Positions 13,873-20,685 of a stretch of 25,033 nucleotides of DNA are shown in pieces. Origin of the DNA: Micavibrio_A sp964423095. Lineage in GTDB: Bacteria; Pseudomonadota; Alphaproteobacteria; Micavibrionales; Micavibrionaceae. The stretch spans positions 1-25,033 of the forward strand of contig CAYRDI010000030.1 of NCBI GenBank assembly GCA_964423095.1. The letters run 5' to 3'. Made by a program: the position numbers and the translations under genes. Below the pieces are notes generated by a model, which had not been told where the DNA came from, searched no databases, and saw only the letters and a program-made list of their open reading frames with translations. Position 1 is the stretch's first letter. Each line of letters opens with the position of its first letter.

Positions 13873-15180
13873 ATGCCGTCCAGCCTGTTTGATACAGCTC
13901 CCGAAAATCTCAGCCACGAAGCCCCGCGCCCGTTGGCGGATCGCCTGCGCCCCCAAAGGCTTGAAGACATTGTGGGGCAGGATCATCTGGTGGGAAAGGG
14001 CGGCGCGCTCCGCCGCATGGCCGAAGGCGGTAAACTTTCCTCGCTCATTCTCTGGGGCCCGCCGGGATGTGGGAAGACGACGATGGCGCGGCTTCTGGCA
14101 CAACACACGGATCTTCACTTCGAACAAATCTCGGCGATCTTTTCGGGTGTCGCCGATCTGAAAAAAGTGTTTGAAAGCGCAAAATTCCGACGGCAACAAG
14201 GGCGCGGCACGTTGCTCTTTGTCGATGAAATCCACCGTTTCAACAAATCGCAACAGGATGCGTTTTTACCGGTGATGGAGGATGGCACCATCATCCTGAT
14301 CGGCGCGACCACGGAAAATCCGTCCTTTGAATTGAATGGCGCCGTGCTCTCGCGCTCCCAGGTTCTTGTGTTGAAACGTCTTGATGATGCCGCGCTGGAA
14401 TTGATCTTGCAGCGGGCGGAACAGGAATCAAAAAAGAAACTCCCCCTTGATGAAAACGCCCGCGAAACATTGAAGGCGATGGCGGATGGCGACGGGCGCT
14501 ATGCACTCAATCTTGCTGAACAGGTTCTGGAACAAGATGATGTGCTGGATACCGAAGGTTTGACGCAATTACTGCAAAAACGCGCGCCGCTCTACGATAA
14601 AAAGGATGACTCGCACTATAACCTGATTTCGGCCCTCCATAAATCCGTGCGCGGTAGCGATGCGGACGCCGCGCTATACTGGCTTTCGCGGATGTTTAAT
14701 GGTGGCGAAGACCCGCGTTATATCGCGCGTCGCGTGGCACGCATGGCGGTAGAGGACATCGGCATGGCCGACCCGCAAGCGTTACAGGTCGCTTTGAACG
14801 CATGGGAAATGTATGAACGGGTGGGATCGCCGGAAGGGGAGCTTGCCATCGCCCAGGCCGTCATCTATATGGCGACCGCGCCGAAATCGAATGCAGCGTA
14901 TAAGGCAATCGGTGCGGCAAAGCGCGCGGCCGCCGCCACGGGTTCCCTGATGCCGCCCAAACATATTTTGAATGCGCCGACGAAGCTGATGAAAAACATC
15001 GGTTACGGCGATGGGTATGAATATGATCACGATGCCGAAGGTGCCTTTTCGGGGCAGGATTATTTCCCCGACGATATGGAACGGGAAATTTTCTACAACC
15101 CGCCCGAACGCGGCTTTGAACGGGAAATCCGTAAACGACTTGATTACTGGGCAAAGCTGCGGAAGGCCAAAAATGCTTGA
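13873..15180 (+). CDS. rarA: Replication-associated recombination protein A (RarA/MgsA)
   Basis: RarA is a AAA+ ATPase related to clamp-loader subunits that acts at stalled replication forks with SSB. Landmarks are RPQRLEDIVGQDHL near the N-terminus, Walker A GPPGCGKT (residues 62-69), Walker B LLFVDEIHRF (114-123), sensor 1 GATTENPSFE (144-153) and the arginine-finger region LSRSQV. The C-terminal part has the MgsA tetramerisation domain with VRGSDADAALYWLSRM and GSPEGELAIAQAVIYMA. Length (435 aa) is normal. No ribosome binding site is seen before the ATG. Its end overlaps the next gene by 8 nt, so it heads a tight operon. Confidence 0.96.
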   Translation: MPSSLFDTAPENLSHEAPRPLADRLRPQRLEDIVGQDHLVGKGGALRRMAEGGKLSSLILWGPPGCGKTTMARLLAQHTDLHFEQISAIFSGVADLKKVFESAKFRRQQGRGTLLFVDEIHRFNKSQQDAFLPVMEDGTIILIGATTENPSFELNGAVLSRSQVLVLKRLDDAALELILQRAEQESKKKLPLDENARETLKAMADGDGRYALNLAEQVLEQDDVLDTEGLTQLLQKRAPLYDKKDDSHYNLISALHKSVRGSDADAALYWLSRMFNGGEDPRYIARRVARMAVEDIGMADPQALQVALNAWEMYERVGSPEGELAIAQAVIYMATAPKSNAAYKAIGAAKRAAAATGSLMPPKHILNAPTKLMKNIGYGDGYEYDHDAEGAFSGQDYFPDDMEREIFYNPPERGFEREIRKRLDYWAKLRKAKNA

Positions 15181-15718
15181 AGCCTTATCATCCCATACGC
15201 CCTATGATGAAAGTGAAGCCAAAGACATCACGGCCATTGCGCAATTGATCGAACGGTATCCGCTATGTTTCTGGCGTCATCATTTCGACCCTGGCCATGT
15301 GACGGGCTCTGGCCTTCTGATCAGCGCGGATGGGCAACGGGTGTTGCTCAACCACCACAAATTTCTGGATATGTGGATCGGGTTTGGTGGCCATGCGGAT
15401 GGCGAAACGGATATACTCTCTGTCTGCCGCCGCGAAATCATCGAAGAATCGGGTATTGCCGATATTGAACCGGTGTCGGAAAAAATTGCGGACGTCAGTG
15501 TTCACCCCGTGCCTGAAAATCCGAAAAAAGGGGAGCCTGCGCACCATCATTTTGATATACGCTATATCTTCCGGGTTAAAAATCCGGCCAATGAAAATTT
15601 TGTGATCAGCGATGAATCGGTTTCGATGCGTTGGTGTAACTTTGAAAAGGCGATGGAACTGGTAAACCCGAACGATAAAATTGCGCGTCTTTTACAAAAA
15701 TGGAAGGATTTTACATGA
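15173..15718 (+). CDS. NUDIX hydrolase
   Basis: NUDIX enzymes cleave nucleoside diphosphates linked to another moiety; the substrate here cannot be told. The start chosen is the ATG at 15173, inside the rarA 3' end (8-nt overlap) and preceded by GGAAGG; 181 aa. The NUDIX box is at about residues 72-96: GGHADGET, then RREIIEESGI. The REUXEEXGU half is intact, but the first glutamate of GX5E is shifted by one position (GGHADGE), with Thr at the canonical site. A VHPVPENPKKGEPAHHHFD loop follows. It sits between rarA and crcB, which are usually adjacent in this alphaproteobacterial gene block, and overlaps crcB by 4 nt (ATGA). Confidence 0.9.
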   Translation: MLEALSSHTPYDESEAKDITAIAQLIERYPLCFWRHHFDPGHVTGSGLLISADGQRVLLNHHKFLDMWIGFGGHADGETDILSVCRREIIEESGIADIEPVSEKIADVSVHPVPENPKKGEPAHHHFDIRYIFRVKNPANENFVISDESVSMRWCNFEKAMELVNPNDKIARLLQKWKDFT

Positions 15719-16095
15719 CCTTGATATTTCCCGTCGCGGCGGGCGGTGCTATTGGCGCCGTGCTGCGCCACTATGCGGGAAAGGCCGCTCTGTCTATGCT
15801 TGGCACGGGCTTTCCGTATGGGACTTTGTTCGTCAATGTCTTTGGCTCTTTCCTCATGGGGTTGATTGTCGCGTTGTTTGCGTTGCAGGGGAACCCGTCG
15901 CAAGGCTGGCGCGCCTTTTTGACGGTGGGTTTTCTGGGCGGTTTTACGACTTTTTCCGCGTTTTCACTGGATGTTGTCACACTCTACGAACGTGGGGAAA
16001 TGACGTCGGCGATGATCTATGTGTTCACCTCTTTGGCGTTTTCGGTTCTGGCCCTCTTTGCGGCCATGTTTTTGGTACGGAGTTTTTCATCATGA
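15715..16095 (+). CDS. crcB: Fluoride efflux channel CrcB/Fluc
   Basis: CrcB (Fluc) is a dual-topology dimeric channel that exports fluoride. The 126-aa protein has four predicted membrane helices and the family motifs GGAIGAVLRHY near the N-terminus, GTLFVNVFGSFLMG in TM2 and GGFTTFSAFSLD in TM3. The ATG at 15715 is preceded by GGAAGGA at 7 nt and overlaps the upstream stop; the in-frame ATG at 15700 is less likely. The next gene starts within its stop codon. No fluoride riboswitch is present, as expected for an internal operon gene. Confidence 0.95.
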   Translation: MTLIFPVAAGGAIGAVLRHYAGKAALSMLGTGFPYGTLFVNVFGSFLMGLIVALFALQGNPSQGWRAFLTVGFLGGFTTFSAFSLDVVTLYERGEMTSAMIYVFTSLAFSVLALFAAMFLVRSFSS

Positions 16096-17066
16096 AGGAT
16101 GTGCAACATATTACGGTGCCGCAAGATGATGACGGGCAGCGGCTTGATCGCTGGCTGAAAAAAAACGTCGAAGAAATGTCGTTCGTGATGGCGCAAAAAC
16201 TGATCCGCACAGGACAAATCCGTATTGACGGCAAACGCGCAAAGCCGGATACGCGTCTTGCGGCGGGACAGGAAATACGCCTGCCGCCGATGGATGAACG
16301 CCCCGAAAAACGCGATGGGTATAGGCTTCGGGAAGACGATGCCGAAATGATTCAACGCGCGGTGATATTCGATGATGGTGATTTGCTGGCGATCAACAAG
16401 CCGCCGGGCATTGCCACGCAAGGCGGGATGAACATCGAACGCCATATTGACGGAATGCTCGAAGCCTTGACCACAAACGATGGTGTCAAACCACGCCTTG
16501 TCCACCGGCTTGATAAAGATACATCGGGCGTTCTTTTGTGCGCGCGGTCGGCGGAAATGGCGCGGCGTTTGGGCCGCATGTTTCAGGGCCGCGATATGAA
16601 GAAAATCTATTGGGCGATCACCAGCCCCGCGCCGCTTGATATGGAGGGGGAAATCAAGGCCCCGTTGATCAAGGGCACGCACGGACCCGATAAAGACAAA
16701 ATGCTGGTCGATCCCAAAAACGGGCAAAAAGCCTATACGAATTTTGAGGTGATGGAGGTTGCGGGGAAACAGGCGGCCTTTGTCGCCTTTATGCCTAAAA
16801 CGGGGCGGACGCACCAGATTCGCGTCCATGCGGCGCATGCTGGGTTCCCTCTTCTGGGCGATAGCAAATACGGTGTAAAGGCGGCCATCGAAGGGCCGGG
16901 GATCACGCAACGTCTCCATCTCCATGCGCGCTCTTTGCAGTTTCGTCATCCTGTGACGGGCAAAAATATCAAATTGACAGCGCCTCTACCGCCGGATCTG
17001 GCAAAAAGCTGGGATGCGTTTGGTTTCCAGAAGAAGCCGGATCACGAACCTTTTGCCGATTTTTAG
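16092..17066 (+). CDS. rluC: Ribosomal large subunit pseudouridine synthase, RluC/RluD type
   Basis: RluA-family enzymes isomerise uridine to pseudouridine in 23S rRNA; RluC targets 955, 2504 and 2580 in E. coli. The 324-aa product has an N-terminal S4 RNA-binding domain (residues about 18-65, DRWLKKNVEEMSFVMAQKLI) and the catalytic domain with NKPPGIATQGG and HRLDKDTSG, in which D141 is the catalytic aspartate. RTHQIRVHAAHAGFPLLGD is the C-terminal family motif. RluC rather than RluD is suggested by the crcB neighbourhood, not by a specificity residue. The ATG overlaps the crcB stop (ATGA). Confidence 0.92.
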   Translation: MKDVQHITVPQDDDGQRLDRWLKKNVEEMSFVMAQKLIRTGQIRIDGKRAKPDTRLAAGQEIRLPPMDERPEKRDGYRLREDDAEMIQRAVIFDDGDLLAINKPPGIATQGGMNIERHIDGMLEALTTNDGVKPRLVHRLDKDTSGVLLCARSAEMARRLGRMFQGRDMKKIYWAITSPAPLDMEGEIKAPLIKGTHGPDKDKMLVDPKNGQKAYTNFEVMEVAGKQAAFVAFMPKTGRTHQIRVHAAHAGFPLLGDSKYGVKAAIEGPGITQRLHLHARSLQFRHPVTGKNIKLTAPLPPDLAKSWDAFGFQKKPDHEPFADF

Positions 17067-17126
17067 GCTTTGGGTGTGGCCATCACGCCTTTATACTGGC
17101 GGGCATTGTACGGGGAAGAAGGAAAA

Positions 17127-18080
17127 ATGGGCATTTTTACACCGCGATCAAAGGAATTCACGATGACCTGGGGCAAGCGCGTCCTGTTGGTCGTGCTGAT
17201 ACTCGGCGCCATTTTTTACGGTGTTTTAAAGGTAGCAGAACGCAGCACCGATTCGATGCGGCTCGGCATACAGGATTATTTGGCCAGTGCCACGCAAAAT
17301 CCGGCGGAGGTTACAGAACTTACCACCGTTAAACTCATCCCCGAAGTTGTTTTCCGGATGTCCGGTGTCATCATACGCGACAAGAACGATGATAAAAAAA
17401 CACTGGCTAAGGCGGAAAAGGCCTATTTTGCCATTCCTTTGTGGAAATTATTTTTGGGGCAAAAAGATTATATTGGTTTTGAAATACAGGGGTTGGAACT
17501 CGCCAGTGGGTATATCCTGCCCAAAAAACTGGATCTCGGATTTTTCGGAATTTCCGACCCCTCGCCGGACAAGGGTAACGCACCGTCGATGATTGTCGAT
17601 GGGCACTATAACGGTCTTCCTCTTTTGATCACGGGGGAAATGACCCGTCATCCGGCAAAAAAATACTATCTTTATGAATTTGCGTCCGCCTTTCCCTTTA
17701 CATTGAAATTAGGACAAACCGAAGCGGATGGTTTGTTCACGCAAGGGTTTAGCAATATTTCCCTCAAACAGGTGCAATTGATCCGGGGTAATGAGCGGGC
17801 GGAATTCGTCTTGCGGGACTTTAGGCCAGTTCCCGTTTCCGGTTCGATCGAAGGCACCATCAATGACCAACCGTTTAACGGTTCATTAACCACGAACGGC
17901 GACAATATAACGCTCACAATTGTTCCGGGGGCAAATTCGGATATTGAAAAAATCCGTTCGCTTGTCGGAAAAATCGAACAGGATATCGGATTGGAAAAGG
18001 ATGATCGTTTGCAGGTGGAAATCCGCGATGCGTCGGGCAAAGAAGAATTGAATAAAAAAGAAACGGACCAAAAAGAATGA
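17127..18080 (+). CDS. Membrane-anchored protein of unknown function
   Basis: I do not recognise the family. From the ATG at 17127 (GAAGAAGGA site) the 317-aa product has a short cytoplasmic N-terminus, one membrane helix at about residues 16-34 (KRVLLVVLILGAIFYGVL), then a periplasmic beta-rich region. Segments such as AIPLWKLFLGQKDYIGFEIQ and LITGEMTRHPAKKYYLYEFA recall AsmA-like lipid-transport proteins, but that is only an impression. The C-terminus is charged (KEELNKKETDQKE). An ATG at 17163 is an alternative start. In many alphaproteobacteria a HAD-type phosphatase occupies the place between rluC and atp12; here this protein is found instead. Its stop overlaps the atp12 start by 4 nt. 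Confidence 0.8.
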   Translation: MGIFTPRSKEFTMTWGKRVLLVVLILGAIFYGVLKVAERSTDSMRLGIQDYLASATQNPAEVTELTTVKLIPEVVFRMSGVIIRDKNDDKKTLAKAEKAYFAIPLWKLFLGQKDYIGFEIQGLELASGYILPKKLDLGFFGISDPSPDKGNAPSMIVDGHYNGLPLLITGEMTRHPAKKYYLYEFASAFPFTLKLGQTEADGLFTQGFSNISLKQVQLIRGNERAEFVLRDFRPVPVSGSIEGTINDQPFNGSLTTNGDNITLTIVPGANSDIEKIRSLVGKIEQDIGLEKDDRLQVEIRDASGKEELNKKETDQKE

Positions 18081-18787
18081 AGCGCGCTTATAAAATGGTT
18101 TCGCACACCAAAACCGAAGACGGGTATGTTATCCAGCTCGATGGAAAATCGATCAAAACGCCGCTTGGGCAACCGCTGGCTGCGCCCAATAAAACGACGG
18201 CGGACGCGATTGTGCAGGAATGGTCGGAACAGGGTGATGCCGTTGTTCCGGATTCCATGCCGATCACACAGATTTTGACGACCGCGATTGACCGCATCCG
18301 GGAACGCGCGGATATGACGAAAACACTCCTGAAATATCTGGATACGGATTTGCTTTGCTATCGCGTGAAGACACCCGAAGAGCTGGCAAAGCGTCAAAAG
18401 GAAATCTGGGATCGCTGGCTCGTCTGGTTCGATGAACATTTCGAAAGTCCGCTGGATGTAACATTCGGGATCGAAGCTCTCGAACAGGATGCCGATACCC
18501 ACAAGCGCATCTGGAACTATCTGGAAGCGCTGGATGACCATTACTTTACGGTATTGCAAATCGTGACATCGCTTTCTGGCTCTGTCGTTTTGGGGCTGGC
18601 TTTTCTGGAACATGAAGCGACGGCCGATGATGTTTACAACGCGACGGAACTGGAAGAAATCTATCACGCGGACATTGCGGGTGAAGCCGAACACGGGGCG
18701 GATCCCGTACAAGAACGCCGTCAGGCGGCCATGCGCCGTGATTTGGCTGCCTGTGCCCGTTTCATGGACTTGTTGCAGGACGAATGA
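18077..18787 (+). CDS. ATP12 family F1-ATPase assembly chaperone
   Basis: Atp12 binds the alpha subunit of F1 and prevents its aggregation before the alpha-beta hexamer forms. In bacteria it is largely an alphaproteobacterial trait shared with mitochondria. The 236-aa product shows the family pattern: VIQLDGKSIKTPLGQPLAAP at residues 18-37, ADAIVQEWSEQGD, LLKYLDTDLLCYR near the middle, and SGSVVLGLAFLEHEATADDVY in the C-terminal helical domain. It starts within the stop of the upstream membrane protein and overlaps tag by 4 nt, so it is translated within the same operon. Confidence 0.93.
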   Translation: MKRAYKMVSHTKTEDGYVIQLDGKSIKTPLGQPLAAPNKTTADAIVQEWSEQGDAVVPDSMPITQILTTAIDRIRERADMTKTLLKYLDTDLLCYRVKTPEELAKRQKEIWDRWLVWFDEHFESPLDVTFGIEALEQDADTHKRIWNYLEALDDHYFTVLQIVTSLSGSVVLGLAFLEHEATADDVYNATELEEIYHADIAGEAEHGADPVQERRQAAMRRDLAACARFMDLLQDE

Positions 18788-19386
18788 GCGGGGCAAAACA
18801 TCGTTGCTGGTGGTGCGGGGATGATCCGCTCTATGTGGCATACCATGATACAGAGTGGGGCCGCGCAACGAAGGATGACCGCTATCTTTTTGAAAAAATA
18901 TGCCTTGAAGGGTTTCAGGCGGGCTTGAGTTGGATCACCGTATTGCGTAAACGCGAACGGTTTCGCGAAGTGTTCGATCACTTCGATATTCAAAAGGTTT
19001 CGCGTTTCACCGAAAAGGATGTCCTACGCCTTTTAAAGGATGAAGGCATTATCCGCCATCGCGGAAAAATCGAAAGCGTGATCAACAATGCCGCATGTGC
19101 CATAGAACTCAAAAAAGAATATGGGTCTTTGGCGGCCTATTTCTGGGGCTGGGTGCCGGATCAAAAAGAACGTCCCAAAACATTCGATGAAAAAACGGTC
19201 AAATCCACCGCTCAAACACTGACATCAAAGGCGATTTCAAAAGATTTGAAAAAACGGGGGTGGAGTTTTGTCGGCCCCACGACGATCTATTCCTTTATGC
19301 AGGCGATCGGCATGGTCAACGACCACGTGGAAGATTGCTTTTGCCGCAAAGAAGCGGAAAAAATCCGCAAATCCTTCACTCCTTAG
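18784..19386 (+). CDS. tag: DNA-3-methyladenine glycosylase I (Tag)
   Basis: Tag excises 3-methyladenine from alkylated DNA. The 200-aa protein aligns along its length with E. coli Tag. The zinc ligands are conserved as C8, H21, H181 and C185 (E. coli C4, H17, H175, C179). Base-recognition residues E42 and W50 lie in LEGFQAGLSW, and GIIRHRGKI and KKRGWSFVGPTTIYSFMQA are family motifs. It starts in the stop codon of atp12 with an AGGA site. Its last 11 nt overlap the convergent microprotein gene. It is the last gene of the rarA operon. Confidence 0.96.
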   Translation: MSGAKHRCWWCGDDPLYVAYHDTEWGRATKDDRYLFEKICLEGFQAGLSWITVLRKRERFREVFDHFDIQKVSRFTEKDVLRLLKDEGIIRHRGKIESVINNAACAIELKKEYGSLAAYFWGWVPDQKERPKTFDEKTVKSTAQTLTSKAISKDLKKRGWSFVGPTTIYSFMQAIGMVNDHVEDCFCRKEAEKIRKSFTP

Positions 19387-19480
19387 TCACGGATTGTTCA
19401 TCGTCCAGCTCTGCAAGAACGTCTTCCAGCAATTGCAACGCATTGCGTAATCTTTCGGAAACGGCGGATATATCGGGCAT
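19376..19480 (-). CDS. 34-aa acidic microprotein divergent from the XRE repressor
   Basis: I do not recognise this protein. The frame starts at ATG (19480-19478) preceded on the minus strand by GAGAGGA at a proper 8-9 nt spacing, and ends at TGA (19378-19376) inside the antisense 3' end of tag. The product begins MPDISAVSERLRNALQLL and continues EDVLAELDDEQSVTKE. It looks like one amphipathic, strongly acidic helix with no membrane segment. A good promoter (TTGACA, 18-nt spacer, TATTCT) faces it and is overlapped by repressor-type operators. By its place it could be a cofactor, anti-repressor or first gene product of a switch. The strong translation and promoter signals are the reason to call so small an ORF. 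Confidence 0.55.
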   Translation of the reverse strand: MPDISAVSERLRNALQLLEDVLAELDDEQSVTKE

Positions 19481-19502
19481 GGTATTTTTCCTCTCTCAAC
19501 CA

Positions 19503-19532
19503 AGAATACAAGAAATCTTGTATTCTTGTCAA
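19503..19532 (-). promoter_or_regulatory. Promoter for the microprotein gene
   Basis: On the minus strand a consensus -35 TTGACA (19532-19527) is followed after 18 nt by TATTCT (19508-19503). The predicted transcript starts near 19496, about 16 nt before the ATG. The -10 abuts operator 1, and the -35 lies between operators 1 and 2, so a bound repressor would block it. Confidence 0.6.
19508..19521. promoter_or_regulatory. Operator 1, 434-type: ACAAGAAATCTTGT
   Basis: A perfect palindrome of the form ACAA-N6-TTGT, the consensus of phage 434 operators. It is the core of a longer 13-2-13 inverted repeat at 19501-19528 whose arms are CAAGAATACAAGA and its complement. It overlaps the -10 side of the microprotein promoter. 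Confidence 0.75.
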
Positions 19533-19545
19533 CAAGAACTCTTGT
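19532..19545. promoter_or_regulatory. Operator 2, 434-type: ACAAGAACTCTTGT
   Basis: ACAAGA and TCTTGT are perfect inverted halves around AC. The centre lies 24 bp from operator 1 and 22 bp from operator 3, a spacing that would let repressor dimers bind on nearly the same DNA face. It touches the -35 of the microprotein promoter. Confidence 0.75.
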
Positions 19546-19553
19546 CACGAAAG

Positions 19554-19567
19554 ACAATTTTTCTTGT
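19554..19567. promoter_or_regulatory. Operator 3, 434-type: ACAATTTTTCTTGT
   Basis: This site matches ACAA-N6-TTGT at all eight fixed positions, but its left half is ACAATT instead of ACAAGA, so it may be weaker. It lies next to the extended -10 of the repressor gene and could mediate negative autoregulation. Confidence 0.6.
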
Positions 19568-19575
19568 GCTATGGT
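19567..19575 (+). promoter_or_regulatory. Extended -10 for the XRE gene, implying a leaderless mRNA
   Basis: TGCTATGGT fits the extended -10 pattern TGnTAnnnT. The ATG at 19582 begins 7 nt after it, just where transcription would start. No Shine-Dalgarno site lies between. No good -35 is present, which suggests weak or activated transcription. Confidence 0.4.
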
Positions 19576-19581
19576 AAAGCC

Positions 19582-19938
19582 ATGAATATCCTGAAAAACA
19601 TTCCGGATTTATCCGAGCGTTTGAAATATATTAGAAAGATCAAGGGGTTGAGCCAGATCGAGCTGGCCCGACTGTGTGATACCACGCAACAGGCGATCCA
19701 GCAGGCGGAAGCCGGAAAGGCCCAAAACCCGCGCTATCTCCATAAACTCGCGCTGGTTCTGGACATTCCGTTTGAATGGATCACCATGAATCTTGTGCCC
19801 GAAAAAACAAAAACCCAAAACACGGCGGGCTTTTCAGACAAAGGACGCGAAGTGCTGGATAATTTCTTTTCCATGCCGAAAAAGGATCAGGCGCTGTTGC
19901 TGGAATTGATGAAAACGCGCGGGAAAAAAGGGAAGTGA
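19582..19938 (+). CDS. XRE-family repressor with a phage 434-like recognition helix
   Basis: This is a 118-aa DNA-binding regulator. The HTH_3 domain covers residues about 10-68: LSERLKYIRKIKGLSQIELA forms helices 1-2, and TTQQAIQQAE (34-43) is the recognition helix. Phage 434 repressor has TTQQSIEQLE there, and its contacts Q28, Q29 and Q33 correspond to Q36, Q37 and Q41 here. The following GK..NPRYLHKLA also parallels GKTKRPRFLPELA. The C-terminal 45 residues are a short Lys-rich helix region; there is no S24/LexA-type cleavage domain, so RecA-triggered autocleavage is not expected. The ATG at 19582 is used because it begins the HTH-type N-terminus; the frame itself opens at TTG 19564. Three ACAA-N6-TTGT sites lie directly upstream. 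Confidence 0.88.
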   Translation: MNILKNIPDLSERLKYIRKIKGLSQIELARLCDTTQQAIQQAEAGKAQNPRYLHKLALVLDIPFEWITMNLVPEKTKTQNTAGFSDKGREVLDNFFSMPKKDQALLLELMKTRGKKGK

Positions 19939-19989
19939 TCCACCGGTTCATTGATCGCGTATAAACCTGGTCAATGCAAGGAGGATAAG

Positions 19990-20685
19990 ATGATCCGCAT
20001 ACATGACCGTGATATTCGCGGAAAAACAAAAACCGGCTGGCTGGATTCAAAACACACTTTTTCATTTGGTGATTTTCGTGATCCCACGCGCATGGGGTTT
20101 CGTTCCTTGCGCGTGATCAATGATGATATTGTCATTCCGGGGGCGGGCTTTGATACGCACCCGCACAGCGATATGGAGATCATCACCTATATCCTCAAAG
20201 GAGAACTCGCGCACAAGGATAGCCTTGGCACGGGGTCAACCATTCGACCGGGCGAAGTGCAAAGGATGAGCGCGGGAACAGGGATTTTTCATTCGGAATT
20301 CAATCCATCGAATGACAATCCCGTTCATTTGCTGCAAATCTGGATCAGGCCGGAAAAACGGGGGCTGGCCCCATCCTACGAACAAAAACCGTTCGTGGCG
20401 AAGGAAGGCGTCTTTACGTTGCTGGGGGACCGCCGAGGTACGGATGGTGCGATTACCATCCATCAGGATGTCAAACTTCTGGTGGCGGCACTGCACGATG
20501 AACAGGATGCGTCTTATACGTTTGACAAAGGCCGCGGCGGATTCCTGCACGTCGCCAAGGGCTGGATCAGCCTGAACGGGGAAGATCTGAAAGAAGGTGA
20601 CGGCGCGGAAATAACCGATGTCGATACCATCACCCTTCATGCCAAAGCAGACGGGGCGGAAGTCCTGCTGTTTGATCTAGCGTAA
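19990..20685 (+). CDS. Pirin family protein (YhhW-like cupin)
   Basis: Bacterial pirins such as YhhW are bicupin metalloproteins, some with quercetin 2,3-dioxygenase activity; the physiological substrate is usually unknown. The ATG at 19990 follows a strong AAGGAGG site, giving 231 aa, the family length. Metal ligands H57, H59, H101 and E103 stand at the same numbers as in E. coli YhhW and human pirin, within GFDTHPHSDMEIITY and GTGIFHSEFN. LLQIWIRPEKRGLAPSYEQK is the family motif after the first cupin. TATAAA at 19960-19965 is a possible -10. Its last 9 nt overlap the convergent purN. Confidence 0.94.
   Translation: MIRIHDRDIRGKTKTGWLDSKHTFSFGDFRDPTRMGFRSLRVINDDIVIPGAGFDTHPHSDMEIITYILKGELAHKDSLGTGSTIRPGEVQRMSAGTGIFHSEFNPSNDNPVHLLQIWIRPEKRGLAPSYEQKPFVAKEGVFTLLGDRRGTDGAITIHQDVKLLVAALHDEQDASYTFDKGRGGFLHVAKGWISLNGEDLKEGDGAEITDVDTITLHAKADGAEVLLFDLA

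Noticed and set aside
12895..14253. 452-codon minus-strand open frame over the Do-like protease and rarA
   Set aside because: It is antisense to two confidently identified enzymes and has a biased, low-information composition.
17070..17126. TTG at 17070 as start of the membrane-anchored protein
   Set aside because: It is only 3 nt after the rluC stop, has no binding site and adds residues that disrupt the short N-terminus before the membrane helix. The ATG at 17127 has a GAAGAAGGA site.
19501..19528. 28-bp inverted repeat before the XRE gene as an intrinsic terminator
   Set aside because: It has a 2-nt centre, AT-rich arms and no T-run after it, and its core is an ACAA-N6-TTGT operator. A DNA-binding site explains it better.
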